A stretch of DNA of 64,000 nt from Neptunomonas japonica DSM 18939 (GTDB lineage Bacteria > Pseudomonadota > Gammaproteobacteria > Pseudomonadales > Balneatricaceae): NCBI RefSeq assembly GCF_000422765.1, contig NZ_KE383917.1, positions 97,096 through 161,095 on the forward strand. The letters are read 5' to 3'. Shown here in pieces: positions 26,360-37,373 of this stretch. The notes under the pieces were generated by a model. That model saw only the letters and a list, made by a program, of their open reading frames with translations, made no database searches and was not told where the DNA came from. The stretch's first letter is position 1, and each line of letters starts with the position of its first letter. The position numbers were made by a program, and so were the translations under genes.

Positions 26360-28750
26360 TTAATCTCTTAGTGTCGCTCCGGCACCGCTCTCCAGTGCTG
26401 CAAGCACAGATTGTACAGCTGTACTAATTTCTTCTTCATTAAGAGTGCGCGATGGATGCTGCCAGGTCAAGCCCAAAGCAATACTTTTTCGTCCTGCTTC
26501 AATACCTTGGCCCTGGTATACGTCAAACAAGGTGATCTGTTTTAGGTACTCACCCGCATTATCTTCCGCTATTTTACGTATGCTTTCATACGCGACAGCT
26601 TCATCAACAATCAGTGCTAAATCACGTCTTGACTCAGGGAACTTAGACAATTCAGAGAAACGTGCAATATGCCCCTGCAGCAGGCTTTCCAAGCTAATTT
26701 CAAATAGATAAACCGGTCCACTTACATCTAATTTCTTAGCCAATGACGGGTGCAACGCCCCAACAATACCGACAACCTCACCACCGCGCTCAATACGAGC
26801 AGTCTGACCTGGGTGCAATGCAACATGCTTATCCGCAACGAAGGTAAAGTGCTCACCTGCACCGCCAAGGTTAAGCACTGCTTCGATGTCACGTTTAATA
26901 TCGTAGAAATCTACAGACTGCGATTTACCTGTCCAAGACTCAGGATCACGCGTGCCCGACAACAGACCTGCCAATACATTTTCCTGTACAAGCTCATCAT
27001 TGATTGGTAAAAACCTTTGACCCGTTTCGAACAAGCGTACACGAGACTGCTGACGGTTCTGGTTATATTGCAAAGCTTTAACCAAACCAGGCCAGATCGT
27101 AGTTCGCATGACGGCCATCTCAGCAGAGATAGGGTTCGCTAATGCCAAGGCTTCGTATTGATTATCAAAGAGTTTTTGCAAACCGGTTTCAATGAAACTA
27201 TACGTAATTGCTTCCTGATAACCAAACGAGATCAAGGTACGGCGCACATCATGAATCGCTACTTTGGATTCATCATTAGATGTAAAAGGTAGGGCTGCCG
27301 TTGGCAGTTTTACCGGTAAATTATTGTACCCATAAACTCTGGCTAGCTCTTCTATCAAATCGACTTCGATACTAATATCAAAACGATAAGATGGAATAGC
27401 TACTTGCCAGCTAGCATCTTCAGTAGTTTCAATCTGCATACCTAAACGCGTAAGAATCTCTTCAATTTCAGCTGCAGGCATTTCGAATGCCAACATAGCG
27501 TTTACTTTGTTATGGCGTAATTTAACTGAACGCGCCTTAGGCAAATGCTCTTCGCTAATCGCTTCAGAAATAGGCCCTGCGTCGCCGCCTACGATATCAA
27601 GCAATAGCTGCGTCGTACGCTCAATCGCGTCATGCTGAAGCTGCCAATCAACGCCACGCTCATAACGATGCGAGGCATCCGTATGTAATCCATAAGCACG
27701 CGCCTTACCGGCAATAGCGATTTGGTCAAAGAAAGCACATTCTAAGAAAATATCCTTAGATTCTGATGTAACACCCGTACTTTCACCGCCAAAGATTCCA
27801 GCCATTGCAACAGGGCCGTTGTTATCCGCGATAACCAAGGTATCCGCGTTTAATTCAACTTCGTTACCATCAAGCAATGTCAGCTTTTCACCTGCTTCAG
27901 GCATACGGACTTGAATGCTGCCCTGAAGCTTATTAAGGTCAAAAGCATGAAGTGGCTGGCCTAGTTCAAGCAAAACATAGTTAGTAACATCAACCACAGG
28001 GTCGATAGAACGAATACCCGAACGGCGTAGTTTTTCAACCATCCATAACGGTGACGCTGCTGCCATGTTCACATTACGAATCACACGCCCAAGATAACGA
28101 GGACAAGCAGCAGGCGCTTCCAAAGTTACAGAAAAGGTATCATCGATCGTCGGCGCTACAGGCTGTATGTCAACAAAGGTAACCGGTGCTTTATTCAACA
28201 CTCCTACTTCACGCGCTAGCCCTTTAATGCTTAGGCAATCACCGCGGTTAGGTGTCAAATCGACATCAATAATTTTATCGTCTAGATTCAAATATTCACG
28301 TAGACAAACACCAGTAGGCGCATCAGCAGCCAACTCCATGATGCCAGCATGGTCTTCAGACATTCCTAGTTCATCTTCGGCACACAACATACCAAAAGAT
28401 TCAACTTGGCGAAGTTTCGCTTTTTTGATTTTAAACTCACCACCCTCAGGTGTTGGCAATAATGCACCCACTTGAGCATAAGCAGTTTTAAGACCGGCAC
28501 GCGCATTCGGTGCACCACATACAACCTGATGGACTTCTGTGCCATCACTCACTGTACAGACTTGAAGCTTATCGGCATTAGGGTGTGGCTCAGCGGTCAA
28601 TATTTCAGCCACTATGACATTAGAGAAATCATGAGCAACTGATGCCACTTCATCGACTTCAAGCCCCGCCATGGTAATTTGATCTACCAGCGCTTGCGTT
28701 TGAATGGCTGGATTTACCAGCTCACGTAACCATTTTTCACTGAATTTCAT
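26360..28750 (-). CDS. pheT: Phenylalanine-tRNA ligase beta subunit
   Basis: A 796-residue PheT of normal bacterial length. It has the N-terminal tRNA-binding OB-fold (EMAP-like) region with PHPNADKLQVCTV, the B3/B4 editing domain (about 210-385), the B5 domain, the catalytic-like core and a C-terminal ferredoxin-fold anticodon-binding domain with KFPESRRDLALIVDE. It forms an alpha2-beta2 enzyme with PheS and edits mischarged Tyr-tRNA. It lies 57 bases after pheS. Confidence 0.98.
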   Translation of the reverse strand: MKFSEKWLRELVNPAIQTQALVDQITMAGLEVDEVASVAHDFSNVIVAEILTAEPHPNADKLQVCTVSDGTEVHQVVCGAPNARAGLKTAYAQVGALLPTPEGGEFKIKKAKLRQVESFGMLCAEDELGMSEDHAGIMELAADAPTGVCLREYLNLDDKIIDVDLTPNRGDCLSIKGLAREVGVLNKAPVTFVDIQPVAPTIDDTFSVTLEAPAACPRYLGRVIRNVNMAAASPLWMVEKLRRSGIRSIDPVVDVTNYVLLELGQPLHAFDLNKLQGSIQVRMPEAGEKLTLLDGNEVELNADTLVIADNNGPVAMAGIFGGESTGVTSESKDIFLECAFFDQIAIAGKARAYGLHTDASHRYERGVDWQLQHDAIERTTQLLLDIVGGDAGPISEAISEEHLPKARSVKLRHNKVNAMLAFEMPAAEIEEILTRLGMQIETTEDASWQVAIPSYRFDISIEVDLIEELARVYGYNNLPVKLPTAALPFTSNDESKVAIHDVRRTLISFGYQEAITYSFIETGLQKLFDNQYEALALANPISAEMAVMRTTIWPGLVKALQYNQNRQQSRVRLFETGQRFLPINDELVQENVLAGLLSGTRDPESWTGKSQSVDFYDIKRDIEAVLNLGGAGEHFTFVADKHVALHPGQTARIERGGEVVGIVGALHPSLAKKLDVSGPVYLFEISLESLLQGHIARFSELSKFPESRRDLALIVDEAVAYESIRKIAEDNAGEYLKQITLFDVYQGQGIEAGRKSIALGLTWQHPSRTLNEEEISTAVQSVLAALESGAGATLRD

Positions 28751-28807
28751 GCTACTATCCCGAAAGTCTTTAGTTCACTGCTCAATAATTAAATTAACCC
28801 GCTTGAA

Positions 28808-29845
<1,038 letters not shown>

Positions 29846-29902
29846 TTATTCTGCTGAATTATCCTGAAGCGAATCAGCGACCAAAACTCAGCACAATAAC
29901 CG

Positions 29903-29939
29903 AAAAAATAGGGGAAGAGTTTGCACCCGTCCCCTATTT
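29903..29939 (-). terminator. Rho-independent terminator/attenuator between rplT and pheS
   Basis: On the minus strand AAATAGGGGA (29939-29930), a 14-base loop and TCCCCTATTT (29915-29906) form a perfect 10-bp stem that runs into further T residues. It lies about 115 bases upstream of pheS. E. coli controls pheST by attenuation at this position with a Phe-rich leader peptide, but I find no such leader here, so a simple terminator or another form of control is equally possible. Confidence 0.75.
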
Positions 29940-29992
29940 AAAATATTGCGGCTATTTCAATGAATAGCTACCCCTCGAAAGAGGCGGGTGCC

Positions 29993-30349
29993 TTATGCTA
30001 GAGCTGCTTTCGCTTGCTCAACAACAGCAGTAAATGCAGCCTGTTCGTGAACAGCAAGATCAGCAAGTACTTTACGGTCGATCTCAACGCTAGCTTTTTT
30101 CATTCCAGCGATCAAACGGCTATAAGACAAACCATTCAAGCGTGCCGCAGCATTGATACGTGCAATCCACAGAGCGCGGAACTGACGTTTTCTTTGACGA
30201 CGGTCACGGTATGCATATTGACCAGCTTTAATAACAGCCTGTTTAGCTACGCGGAATACACGGCTACGTGCTCCGTAATAACCTTTAGCCTGCTTTAATA
30301 TTTTCTTGTGACGGCGACGAGCCTGAACACCACGTTTTACACGAGCCAT
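29993..30349 (-). CDS. rplT: 50S ribosomal protein L20
   Basis: A 118-residue L20 of standard length with the very basic N-terminal extension ([20 protein letters not shown]) and the globular core ending in [18 protein letters not shown]. It is an early 23S rRNA assembly protein. In E. coli it also represses translation of rpmI-rplT by binding the infC-rpmI mRNA region. It follows rpmI by 42 bases. Confidence 0.99.
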   Translation of the reverse strand: MARVKRGVQARRRHKKILKQAKGYYGARSRVFRVAKQAVIKAGQYAYRDRRQRKRQFRALWIARINAAARLNGLSYSRLIAGMKKASVEIDRKVLADLAVHEQAAFTAVVEQAKAALA

Positions 30350-30391
30350 TCTTTACCTTCCTATATTCAATTCTGTTAGTGAAAAAACGAC

Positions 30392-30586
30392 TTAGATGTA
30401 CGGCAACATACGACGGACCAAAGCGCGGTCTGCAGCATGAACCTGTAGCATCGGGCGAAGCTGACGCTTACGCTTAGTGCTTTTCTTGGTCAGAATGTGA
30501 CTTTTGAAGGCCTGCTTGTGCTTGAAGCCATTTGCAGTCTTTTTGAAACGCTTTGCCGCACCGCGGCAAGATTTAATCTTAGGCAT
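30392..30586 (-). CDS. rpmI: 50S ribosomal protein L35
   Basis: A 64-residue L35 of standard length: [20 protein letters not shown], then [16 protein letters not shown] and RRMLPYI. It belongs to the infC-rpmI-rplT operon. A good GGAG site precedes its ATG. Confidence 0.99.
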   Translation of the reverse strand: MPKIKSCRGAAKRFKKTANGFKHKQAFKSHILTKKSTKRKRQLRPMLQVHAADRALVRRMLPYI

Positions 30587-30634
30587 TACAAATCTCCACG
30601 CATTCGTTAGTTTTTTTCATTTGAGAAACGACAA

Positions 30635-30667
30635 AACCCGTTCCTACCTAAAAGGCAGATACGGGTT
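30635..30667 (-). promoter_or_regulatory. infC-rpmI intergenic hairpin, candidate L20 control element
   Basis: On the minus strand AACCCGT (30667-30661) pairs with ACGGGTT (30641-30635), and the inner CTGCC/GGTAG extends the stem; TTTTG follows. In E. coli the corresponding intergenic region carries an L20-binding translational operator and a partial terminator. I infer that this hairpin has a similar role. Confidence 0.5.
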
Positions 30668-30682
30668 AAGCTGCTTTACAAA

Positions 30683-31225
30683 TTACTTCTTTTTCTTCGG
30701 GGCGATCACCATGATCATTTGACGGCCTTCCATCTTAGGACGCTGTTCAACAACCCCTTGCTCTTCCAGATCTTTTTCGATCCGTAATAGCAAGTTCATG
30801 CCCAGTTCCTGATGAGCCATCTCACGGCCGCGGAAACGTAAAGTTACCTTAGCCTTATCCCCTGCTTCTAGGAAACGTACCAGGTTGCGTAGTTTTACCT
30901 GATAATCTCCATCTTCCGTCGCAGGACGGAATTTCATTTCCTTAACCTGAGTCTGATGCTGTTTCTTTTTAGCTTCAGCCTGCTGTTTCTTAACTTCGTA
31001 TTGGTGTTTACCAAAATCCATCAATTTACAAACAATTGGATCCGAGTCAGAAATCTGTACCAGGTCAAGTTCAGCCTCTTGCGCCATGTCAAGAGCCTGA
31101 TTAATTGATACGACACCTACTTGCTCACCATCAGCACCGATTAGGCGTAGTTCATGAGCTTTAATATGTTCGTTAATGGGTGTGCGATTATCACGACGCG
31201 CACCTCTTTTATTATCGCGCTTAAT
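30683..31225 (-). CDS. infC: Translation initiation factor IF-3 (AUU start)
   Basis: A 180-residue IF-3. The frame extends upstream of the first ATG to an ATT at 31225, preceded by TAGGAGATATAAC. This restores the conserved N-terminal sequence starting [20 protein letters not shown] and the exact E. coli length. The AUU start is the classical autoregulatory device: IF-3 discriminates against it and so represses its own synthesis. The N-domain (to about residue 80) and C-domain ([26 protein letters not shown]) are intact. It lies 18 bases after thrS. Confidence 0.97.
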   Translation of the reverse strand: MKRDNKRGARRDNRTPINEHIKAHELRLIGADGEQVGVVSINQALDMAQEAELDLVQISDSDPIVCKLMDFGKHQYEVKKQQAEAKKKQHQTQVKEMKFRPATEDGDYQVKLRNLVRFLEAGDKAKVTLRFRGREMAHQELGMNLLLRIEKDLEEQGVVEQRPKMEGRQMIMVIAPKKKK

Positions 31226-31243
31226 TGTTATATCTCCTAAAAA

Positions 31244-33157
31244 TTATTCGTAACCCTTCTGATCCACATCTTTTGTCAGAAAGTTGGTGAATGCTTCGAT
31301 ACTCATTGAGCCCAGATCTTCACCTGTGCGCGTTCTTACTGCAACACAGCCAGTCTCGACCTCTTTGTCACCAACTACCAAAAGGAAAGGAACCTTCTGA
31401 AGAGTTCGCTCACGAATTTTAAAGCCGATCTTCTCGTTTCTCAAGTCCGAAATGGCTCTAAATCCATTATTTTGCAGTGTTTTTACTACATCCTGACAAT
31501 AATCAGCCTGTTTGTCCGTGATATTCATCACAACAGCCTGCACTGGAGAAAGCCAAGCCGGTAATGCACCTGCATAGTTTTCAATCAGAATACCAATAAA
31601 TCGCTCAAAAGAACCTAGAATTGCACGATGTAACATTACCGGTGTTTCACGTTCGTTAGCTTCATTAACAAACTGAGCTTCCAAACGCCCCGGCATTGAG
31701 AAATCGACCTGAATTGTACCACACTGCCAGACACGTCCGAGGCAATCTTTCAAAGAAAACTCAATTTTAGGGCCATAAAAGGCGCCTTCGCCTGGTAGTT
31801 CTTGCCAGTCAAGCTCAGCAGCATCCAGCGCATCAGCGAGTGCTTTCTCAGCTTTATCCCATACTTCATCAGAACCCACGCGCTGTTCAGGACGAGTAGA
31901 AAGCTTGTAGATAATCTCAGTGAAACCAAAATCAGCATAAACCTCATGCAAAAATACGATAAAGTTGGCCACTTCAGACTGGATTGCATTTTCAGCACAG
32001 AATATATGCGCATCATCCTGCACGAATCCACGTACACGCATAATGCCATGCAAAGCACCTGATGGCTCATTACGGTGACACGAACCAAACTCAGCCAAAC
32101 GCAACGGAAGGTCACGGTAAGAACGCAACCCTTGGTTAAATACTTGGATATGACATGGGCAGTTCATTGGCTTAATAGCAAAATCTTTGCTTTCAGAGTG
32201 TGTTGTAAACATCTGATCAGAAAACTTATCCCAATGACCTGACTTTTCCCACAAGGTACGTTCAACGACTTGCGGTGTTTTAATTTCTTGATAGCCGTGC
32301 TTAATCTGCTTATCACGCATGTACTGTTCGATCTGCTGATATAGCGTCCAACCATGCGGATGCCAGAACACCATACCCGGTGCTTCTTCCTGCAAATGGA
32401 ACAAGTTAAGCTGCTTACCTAATTTACGGTGATCACGCTTCTCTGCTTCTTCTAAACGATGCAAATAAGCTTTAAGTTCTTTTTTATCGCCCCACGCCGT
32501 GCCGTAGATACGCTGCAACATCGCATTGCTTGAATCACCACGCCAGTATGCACCTGCAACCTTCATCAACTTAAAGGCTTTAATGTGACCTGTTGAAGGG
32601 ACATGAGGGCCACGGCATAGATCGATAAAGTCGCCTTGCGAGTAAAAAGAAAGATCTTGGTCAGCTGGAATAGCACTCAACAGCTCCACCTTATAAGTCT
32701 CACCCATTTTCTCAAACATGGCGATACTTTCATCACGATTCATCACAGAACGGCTAATTGGCAGATTTTGCTTGGTTAGCTCGCTCATTTTCTTTTCGAT
32801 CTTTTCTAGATCTTCAGAGGTAAATGGACGCTCATATGCAAAGTCGTAATAAAAACCGTTTTCAATAACCGGGCCAATTGTCACCTGTGCGCCAGGAAAC
32901 AAGGCCTGCACTGCCATCGCCATCAAATGTGCGCAAGAATGGCGGATAACTTCTACACCTTCTTCATCGCGTGCGGTAATAATAGCTAAGTCTGAATCAT
33001 CATTAATGACAAATGAGCTATCAACAGGTTGACCATTTACCTTACCAGCCAAAGCCGCTTTCGCGAGCCCAGCACCGATATCGGCAGCAACGTCAAATAC
33101 AGAAACAGGGTTAGCAAACTCGCGTTTGCTTCCATCAGGGAGAGTAATAACAGGCAT
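31244..33157 (-). CDS. thrS: Threonine-tRNA ligase
   Basis: A 637-residue ThrRS with the full bacterial set. An N-terminal TGS domain (about 1-62) precedes the N2 editing domain with [16 protein letters not shown] and the catalytic class II core, whose zinc ligand lies in MNCPCHIQ. Motif 2 is in [20 protein letters not shown], motif 3 in [18 protein letters not shown], and the anticodon-binding domain is C-terminal. AAGGA precedes the ATG. It heads the thrS-infC-rpmI-rplT operon. Confidence 0.98.
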   Translation of the reverse strand: MPVITLPDGSKREFANPVSVFDVAADIGAGLAKAALAGKVNGQPVDSSFVINDDSDLAIITARDEEGVEVIRHSCAHLMAMAVQALFPGAQVTIGPVIENGFYYDFAYERPFTSEDLEKIEKKMSELTKQNLPISRSVMNRDESIAMFEKMGETYKVELLSAIPADQDLSFYSQGDFIDLCRGPHVPSTGHIKAFKLMKVAGAYWRGDSSNAMLQRIYGTAWGDKKELKAYLHRLEEAEKRDHRKLGKQLNLFHLQEEAPGMVFWHPHGWTLYQQIEQYMRDKQIKHGYQEIKTPQVVERTLWEKSGHWDKFSDQMFTTHSESKDFAIKPMNCPCHIQVFNQGLRSYRDLPLRLAEFGSCHRNEPSGALHGIMRVRGFVQDDAHIFCAENAIQSEVANFIVFLHEVYADFGFTEIIYKLSTRPEQRVGSDEVWDKAEKALADALDAAELDWQELPGEGAFYGPKIEFSLKDCLGRVWQCGTIQVDFSMPGRLEAQFVNEANERETPVMLHRAILGSFERFIGILIENYAGALPAWLSPVQAVVMNITDKQADYCQDVVKTLQNNGFRAISDLRNEKIGFKIRERTLQKVPFLLVVGDKEVETGCVAVRTRTGEDLGSMSIEAFTNFLTKDVDQKGYE

Positions 33158-33179
33158 CTTTTTTCCTTGTTTATCAGTG

Positions 33180-33200
33180 GTGACCCCTACGACAGGTCAC
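33180..33200 (-). promoter_or_regulatory. Hairpin in the thrS leader, possible translational operator
   Basis: On the minus strand GTGACC and GGTCAC form a 6-bp stem around the 9-base loop TGTCGTAGG, 22 bases before the thrS ATG. In E. coli, ThrRS represses its own mRNA through leader hairpins that imitate the tRNA-Thr anticodon arm with CGU in the loop. This loop also contains CGT. The likeness is suggestive only. Confidence 0.35.
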
Positions 33201-33308
33201 TTCTATATCAATGTGTTAAACGTATCGTACAAACTAGGTACGCAACGCTGGACGCGCATTTTATCAAATTTAACTAATATTGCTATGCACAAACGCTTAA
33301 AAACTCTA

Positions 33309-34037
33309 CTAATCAGTACTTTCGAGCAAATTTCTCGTGTAAAGGACATGCTCAGAAGCCATTTTTTTAGCTTGCTCGGCGTCTCTTTTATGCAGTGCCT
33401 GATAAATAAGCTCATGCTGCATGCGAATCCCATCTGGGTAACGGCCAAATTTGATTAAGGTTCGATTGAGCACCCCATAAATGGCATTAAAATAGCGGTT
33501 ATAAAATAGCTGACTAAAGGATGTAATCAATACATGGTGGCTAGACTCCGCAATCATCGTATGAAAACGCAAATCCGCTTTAGCTTTATCTAATGTAGTG
33601 AGCCCTTTACTACGAACCTGCATCCTTTCAAATTCTCGGGCAATATCCTCTAACTGCTGATCAGTGGCACGTAACGCTGCAAAGTATGCAGCCTCTCCTT
33701 CTAGAAAAGCGCGCGCTTCCATTACCTGAAGCTGAAAAGCGAGATTATCCCCCACCCCTTCTACTGGCATATCAATATATTGCGCCATTACATTTTGACA
33801 AATGCTTCTACCGCCGTGTGCTGTTGAAATTAAGCCGTCTAATTCCAACTGCTGAACGACCTCTCTGACGCTGGAGCGAGCCAAGGAAAACTCATCAACC
33901 AACTGGCGCTGAGATGGCAACACCTGACCCGGGATAATACTGCCCGAGACAATTTCTTGTCGCAGAAAGCGGTCGAGTTGCTGCTTTTTAGTGAGCACAG
34001 TTATTAGCGACTCCTTGCTAGCTAGTTCTTCGCCCAT
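33309..34037 (-). CDS. FadR-type GntR regulator of lactate utilisation
   Basis: A 242-residue GntR-family regulator. The N-terminal winged helix contains FLRQEIVSGSIIPGQVLPSQ, RQLVDEFSLARSSVREVVQQ and LELDGLIST. An FCD-type all-helical effector domain follows, with EARAFLEGEAAYFAALRA and metal-site histidines in RFHTMIAESSHH and MQHELIYQALHKR. I chose the ATG at 34037, with AGAGG upstream. It is divergent from lutABC, 149 bases away, matching the LldR/LutR arrangement in which lactate relieves repression. Confidence 0.88.
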   Translation of the reverse strand: MGEELASKESLITVLTKKQQLDRFLRQEIVSGSIIPGQVLPSQRQLVDEFSLARSSVREVVQQLELDGLISTAHGGRSICQNVMAQYIDMPVEGVGDNLAFQLQVMEARAFLEGEAAYFAALRATDQQLEDIAREFERMQVRSKGLTTLDKAKADLRFHTMIAESSHHVLITSFSQLFYNRYFNAIYGVLNRTLIKFGRYPDGIRMQHELIYQALHKRDAEQAKKMASEHVLYTRNLLESTD

Positions 34038-34186
34038 CTTTACCTCTTTAATATACCAAGCACATCCTTGGTCAGACCAGTTCTTAACGTAGCATATATT
34101 TTGTACAGTACTTTGCCTATCTTTGTAGGCATACAAGCACCGTATTAAATATAAAAATTAACGAACAAGAACCTCAGGTAAACACC

Positions 34187-34975
34187 ATGCACGCACCCGA
34201 AAAGCCAATTAAGGTTGGCCTGTTTGTCACTTGTCTGGTCGACATGTTTCGCCCTAGCATCGGTTTTGCAACCATTAAACTTCTCGAAAACGCTGGCTGC
34301 AAAGTCTCTGTTCCAGAAGCACAAACCTGCTGCGGACAACCCGCTTTTAACTCGGGTGATAAGAAATCAACACAAGACATTGCCCGTCAGACAATCCAAG
34401 CCTTTGATGGTTACGAATATGTTGTCGGTCCATCAGGATCGTGCATTGGTATGCTGCATCACTACACTGAACTCTTTGATGAGAGCGACCCTTGGAAAGC
34501 CCGAGCTGAAGATCTAAAAAAGCGAGCATTTGAGATCACCTCGTTTCTTACAGATGTGCTGGACTTCAACACGATTCTTAGCAAATACGATGCAAAAGCC
34601 ACCTATCACGATTCTTGCGCAGGTTTACGTGAACTTGGCGTTAAACAGCAACCGCGTAAACTACTCGCCAAGGTTGCTAACTTAACGCTTAACGAGATGG
34701 AAGAGTCCGAGACGTGCTGTGGTTTTGGCGGTACTTTTTGCGTCAAATACCCTGATATTTCCAACCGCATGGTAGAAAACAAAACATCAAACATTGTTGA
34801 TTCTGGTGCTACTACCTTATTAGGTGGTGATTTAGGCTGTTTACTCAACATGGCAGGTAAGCTCAAACGCCAAGGCCACAAAATTGAAACACGTCACATC
34901 GTAGAAGTACTTGCAGGCATGACTGATGAGCCCGCTATTGGCGATGCCGATTACGAACTTGGCCAACCGGCATAG
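34187..34975 (+). CDS. lutA: L-lactate oxidation complex protein LutA (LldE)
   Basis: A 262-residue protein with two cysteine-rich CCG domains. CLVDMFRPS and EAQTCCGQPAFNSGD form the first; YHDSCAGLRELG and SETCCGFGGTFCVKYP form the second. These bind an iron-sulfur cluster of the heterodisulfide-reductase type. With LutB and LutC it oxidises L-lactate to pyruvate in the cytoplasm. It is the first gene of lutABC, 11 bases before lutB. Confidence 0.95.
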   Translation: MHAPEKPIKVGLFVTCLVDMFRPSIGFATIKLLENAGCKVSVPEAQTCCGQPAFNSGDKKSTQDIARQTIQAFDGYEYVVGPSGSCIGMLHHYTELFDESDPWKARAEDLKKRAFEITSFLTDVLDFNTILSKYDAKATYHDSCAGLRELGVKQQPRKLLAKVANLTLNEMEESETCCGFGGTFCVKYPDISNRMVENKTSNIVDSGATTLLGGDLGCLLNMAGKLKRQGHKIETRHIVEVLAGMTDEPAIGDADYELGQPA

Positions 34976-34986
34976 GAGATACAGTC

Positions 34987-36393
34987 ATGCAAATCACTAG
35001 CCCTGCATTTAAAGAAAACGCGCGCATTGCCTTACACGATGCCGGCTTACAAAAAGCATTAGGCAACCTTAAAGAAGGTTTTCCTGTTAAACGCTCGACT
35101 GCCGTTGCCCGCATGCCTGAGTTTGAACAACTCCGTGATGAAGGTACCGCTCTAAAAAACCACATACTTGAAAACCTAGACATATATTTAGAACAGTTTG
35201 AAGCGAACGTCATCAAAAATGGTGGGCATGTGCATTGGTGTCGTACACCTGAAGATGCCTGCAAAAAGATTTTAGATATCTGTGAAGAAGTAGACGCAAA
35301 AACAGTCACCAAAGGCAAGTCGATGGTCTCTGAAGAGATCAACCTTAACGACTACTTAGAAAAGAACGGCGTAGAGCCTATCGAGACAGATTTAGGTGAA
35401 TATATTTTACAGCTACGTGGCGATCACCCTAGTCACATTATCGCCCCAGCCATTCATCTGAATTTGGAAGATGTATCTGAAATCTTTCATGAAAAGCACA
35501 AGCGCCCTAAATCGAGCGACCCTAAAGTATTGATGCAAGAAGCGCGCGAAATGCTTCGCGAGAAATTTGCCGGCGCTGATGTCGGCATTACCGGTGCTAA
35601 CTTTTTAGTCGCCGAAACCGGCTCCACCATTATTGTCACCAATGAAGGTAACGGCGACTTAACGCAAACATTACCTAAAACACACATTGTTGTGACCTCT
35701 ATTGAAAAAGTAGTTCCAACACTTGAAGACATGACACTCTTCCTGCGCTTGCTAGCTCGCTCAGCAACCGGGCAAGAATTTACCGTGTACAACACCTTAT
35801 CGACAGGACCACGTAGAGCAGGAGATCAGGACGGACCCGAAAACTTCCACGTGGTCCTAGTCGATAACGGCCGTAGTGAAATGGTAGGTAGTGAGTTCCA
35901 AGAGATGCTGCGCTGTATTCGCTGCTCAGCTTGTATGAACCACTGCCCGGTTTACGGTGCTATTGGTGGGCACAGCTACGGATGGGTTTACCCTGGTCCA
36001 ATGGGTTCAGTGCTAACCCCGAAAATGATTGGTATTGAAGAGGCAGGGTTACTGCCTAACGCCTCAACATTTTGCGGAAAATGCGAATCGGTCTGCCCGG
36101 TACGTATCCCTTTGCCTAAGCTGATGCGCCATTGGCGTGAAGATGAGTTCTCCAAGCATTTGAGCCCTAAAGCAGTACGCTGGGGTATTGGCGGCTGGGC
36201 GTTCTTTGCTAAACGTCCAACGCTGTACCGCCTACTCTCTATTAGCTCCAATCTATTTTTACGTGTTATGGCTGGTAAAAAAGGCCATATCAAGAAAATT
36301 CCTCTGGCAGGCGGCTGGACCGATGGCCGAGATATGCCAGCACCCAGAGGCAAAACCTTTATGTCTCAATATAAATCACGTAAACAGCGCTAA
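34987..36393 (+). CDS. lutB: L-lactate oxidation iron-sulfur protein LutB (LldF)
   Basis: A 468-residue protein. An LUD domain (about 60-290) contains TKGKSMVSEEINLN and GADVGITGANFLVAETGSTI. The ferredoxin-like cysteine motifs are CIRCSACMNHCPVYGAIGG and CGKCESVCPVRIPLPKL, for two 4Fe-4S clusters. A short C-terminal LutB domain follows. A strong GGAG precedes the ATG. It acts in the LutABC complex. Confidence 0.96.
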   Translation: MQITSPAFKENARIALHDAGLQKALGNLKEGFPVKRSTAVARMPEFEQLRDEGTALKNHILENLDIYLEQFEANVIKNGGHVHWCRTPEDACKKILDICEEVDAKTVTKGKSMVSEEINLNDYLEKNGVEPIETDLGEYILQLRGDHPSHIIAPAIHLNLEDVSEIFHEKHKRPKSSDPKVLMQEAREMLREKFAGADVGITGANFLVAETGSTIIVTNEGNGDLTQTLPKTHIVVTSIEKVVPTLEDMTLFLRLLARSATGQEFTVYNTLSTGPRRAGDQDGPENFHVVLVDNGRSEMVGSEFQEMLRCIRCSACMNHCPVYGAIGGHSYGWVYPGPMGSVLTPKMIGIEEAGLLPNASTFCGKCESVCPVRIPLPKLMRHWREDEFSKHLSPKAVRWGIGGWAFFAKRPTLYRLLSISSNLFLRVMAGKKGHIKKIPLAGGWTDGRDMPAPRGKTFMSQYKSRKQR

Positions 36394-36406
36394 CGGAGGA
36401 TATGTT

Positions 36407-37072
36407 ATGAGTAGAACAGAAATTCTTGGCAACATTCGCCGTGGCCTAAAACGTGGTGAAGCCACACAAGACCAAAAACAAGCCGTTACCAACCGGATCA
36501 ACAAACATGCGCGTAACATAGTGCCACAACGCGCGCAGCTACCACACGAACAACAGATAGCCCTCTTTGTTGAAATGGCGACAGAAGCCGCCGCCCAGAT
36601 ATATCAATTAGAGAGCATTAACGACGTTCCTAAAACCTGTGCTAATTGGTTACAAGACCAGCAGATCGACACGCTAGTAACCGCCAGCGATGAAGAAATC
36701 ACTTCACTTGACTGGAGCAGTGCTACCAATCTTACTTGCGTACAGCGCGTTGCAGAAATAGGCGATGCTGCCAGCTTAACCACCAGCTTTGCTGGCATTG
36801 CTGAAACAGGCACACTTATGCTGCATTCAGGAGCAACCAGCCCAACCACACTGAACTTTTTACCTGACAACCATTTTGTCATTTTGAAAAGATCTGACAT
36901 TGTTGGACCCTACGAAGATGCTTGGCAAAAACTACGTGATAAAACCAAAGGCGACCTACCACGTACCGTTAATATGATTACTGGCCCTTCACGTAGTGCC
37001 GATATTGAACAAACACTACAAATGGGTGCTCACGGACCTAAAGACCTAGTCATCTTGTTGATTAATGACTGA
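36407..37072 (+). CDS. lutC: Lactate utilisation protein LutC (LldG)
   Basis: A 221-residue LUD-domain protein (YkgG family): MSRTEILGNIRRGLKRGEAT, then SFAGIAETGTLMLHSG, NFLPDNHFVILKRSDIVGPY, TGPSRSADIEQTLQMGAHGP and KDLVILLIND. The true start is the ATG at 36407, after CGGAGGA, 13 bases beyond the lutB stop; a longer frame running back into lutB is spurious. It is the third subunit of the lactate oxidation complex. A terminator follows at 37111-37140. Confidence 0.95.
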   Translation: MSRTEILGNIRRGLKRGEATQDQKQAVTNRINKHARNIVPQRAQLPHEQQIALFVEMATEAAAQIYQLESINDVPKTCANWLQDQQIDTLVTASDEEITSLDWSSATNLTCVQRVAEIGDAASLTTSFAGIAETGTLMLHSGATSPTTLNFLPDNHFVILKRSDIVGPYEDAWQKLRDKTKGDLPRTVNMITGPSRSADIEQTLQMGAHGPKDLVILLIND

Positions 37073-37110
37073 GCTTTAACCCTTAACGGTGAGTCTTGAA
37101 TTTGCCACAA

Positions 37111-37140
37111 AAAAAGGGTGCCAACAGGCACCCTTTTTAT
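37111..37140 (+). terminator. Rho-independent terminator of lutABC
   Basis: AAAAAGGGTGCC and GGCACCCTTTTT form a perfect 12-bp inverted repeat with loop AACA, followed by ATT. It can act for both lutC (plus) and the convergent entericidin gene (minus). Confidence 0.9.
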
Positions 37141-37152
37141 TAACAATACTGG

Positions 37153-37284
37153 CTAGCTTTTAGAAGCTTTCTCGATTGCAGCTCCGCCTTTTTTGAGATC
37201 CTTACCAATCCCTTCAACCGTGCTACAACCCGACACAGCAGCCGTTAAAACGATAGCCACTAGAGCGATATATATCTTATTCAT
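37153..37284 (-). CDS. Entericidin A/B family small lipoprotein
   Basis: A 43-residue protein: MNKIYIALVAIVLTAAVSGC followed by STVEGIGKDLKKGGAAIEKA. The lipobox is VSGC, with Cys20 as the lipidated residue, and the mature peptide of about 24 residues has the GIGKDLKKGG motif of entericidins. Entericidins are outer-membrane-associated lipoproteins implicated in stress-triggered lysis. The ATG has AGGACAG upstream. Confidence 0.88.
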   Translation of the reverse strand: MNKIYIALVAIVLTAAVSGCSTVEGIGKDLKKGGAAIEKASKS

Positions 37285-37373
37285 TCACTGTCCTAATATT
37301 TAACACTGTATTCCAAGCGATATTTCAAACAACTTTCTAAACAATCATGCGTAACTCAACAAACCTTAACCTG

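Noticed and set aside
36188-36406. N-terminal extension of the lutC frame into lutB
   Set aside because: The extension overlaps a well-supported lutB frame, and the GGAGGA-preceded ATG at 36407 gives the normal LutC length.
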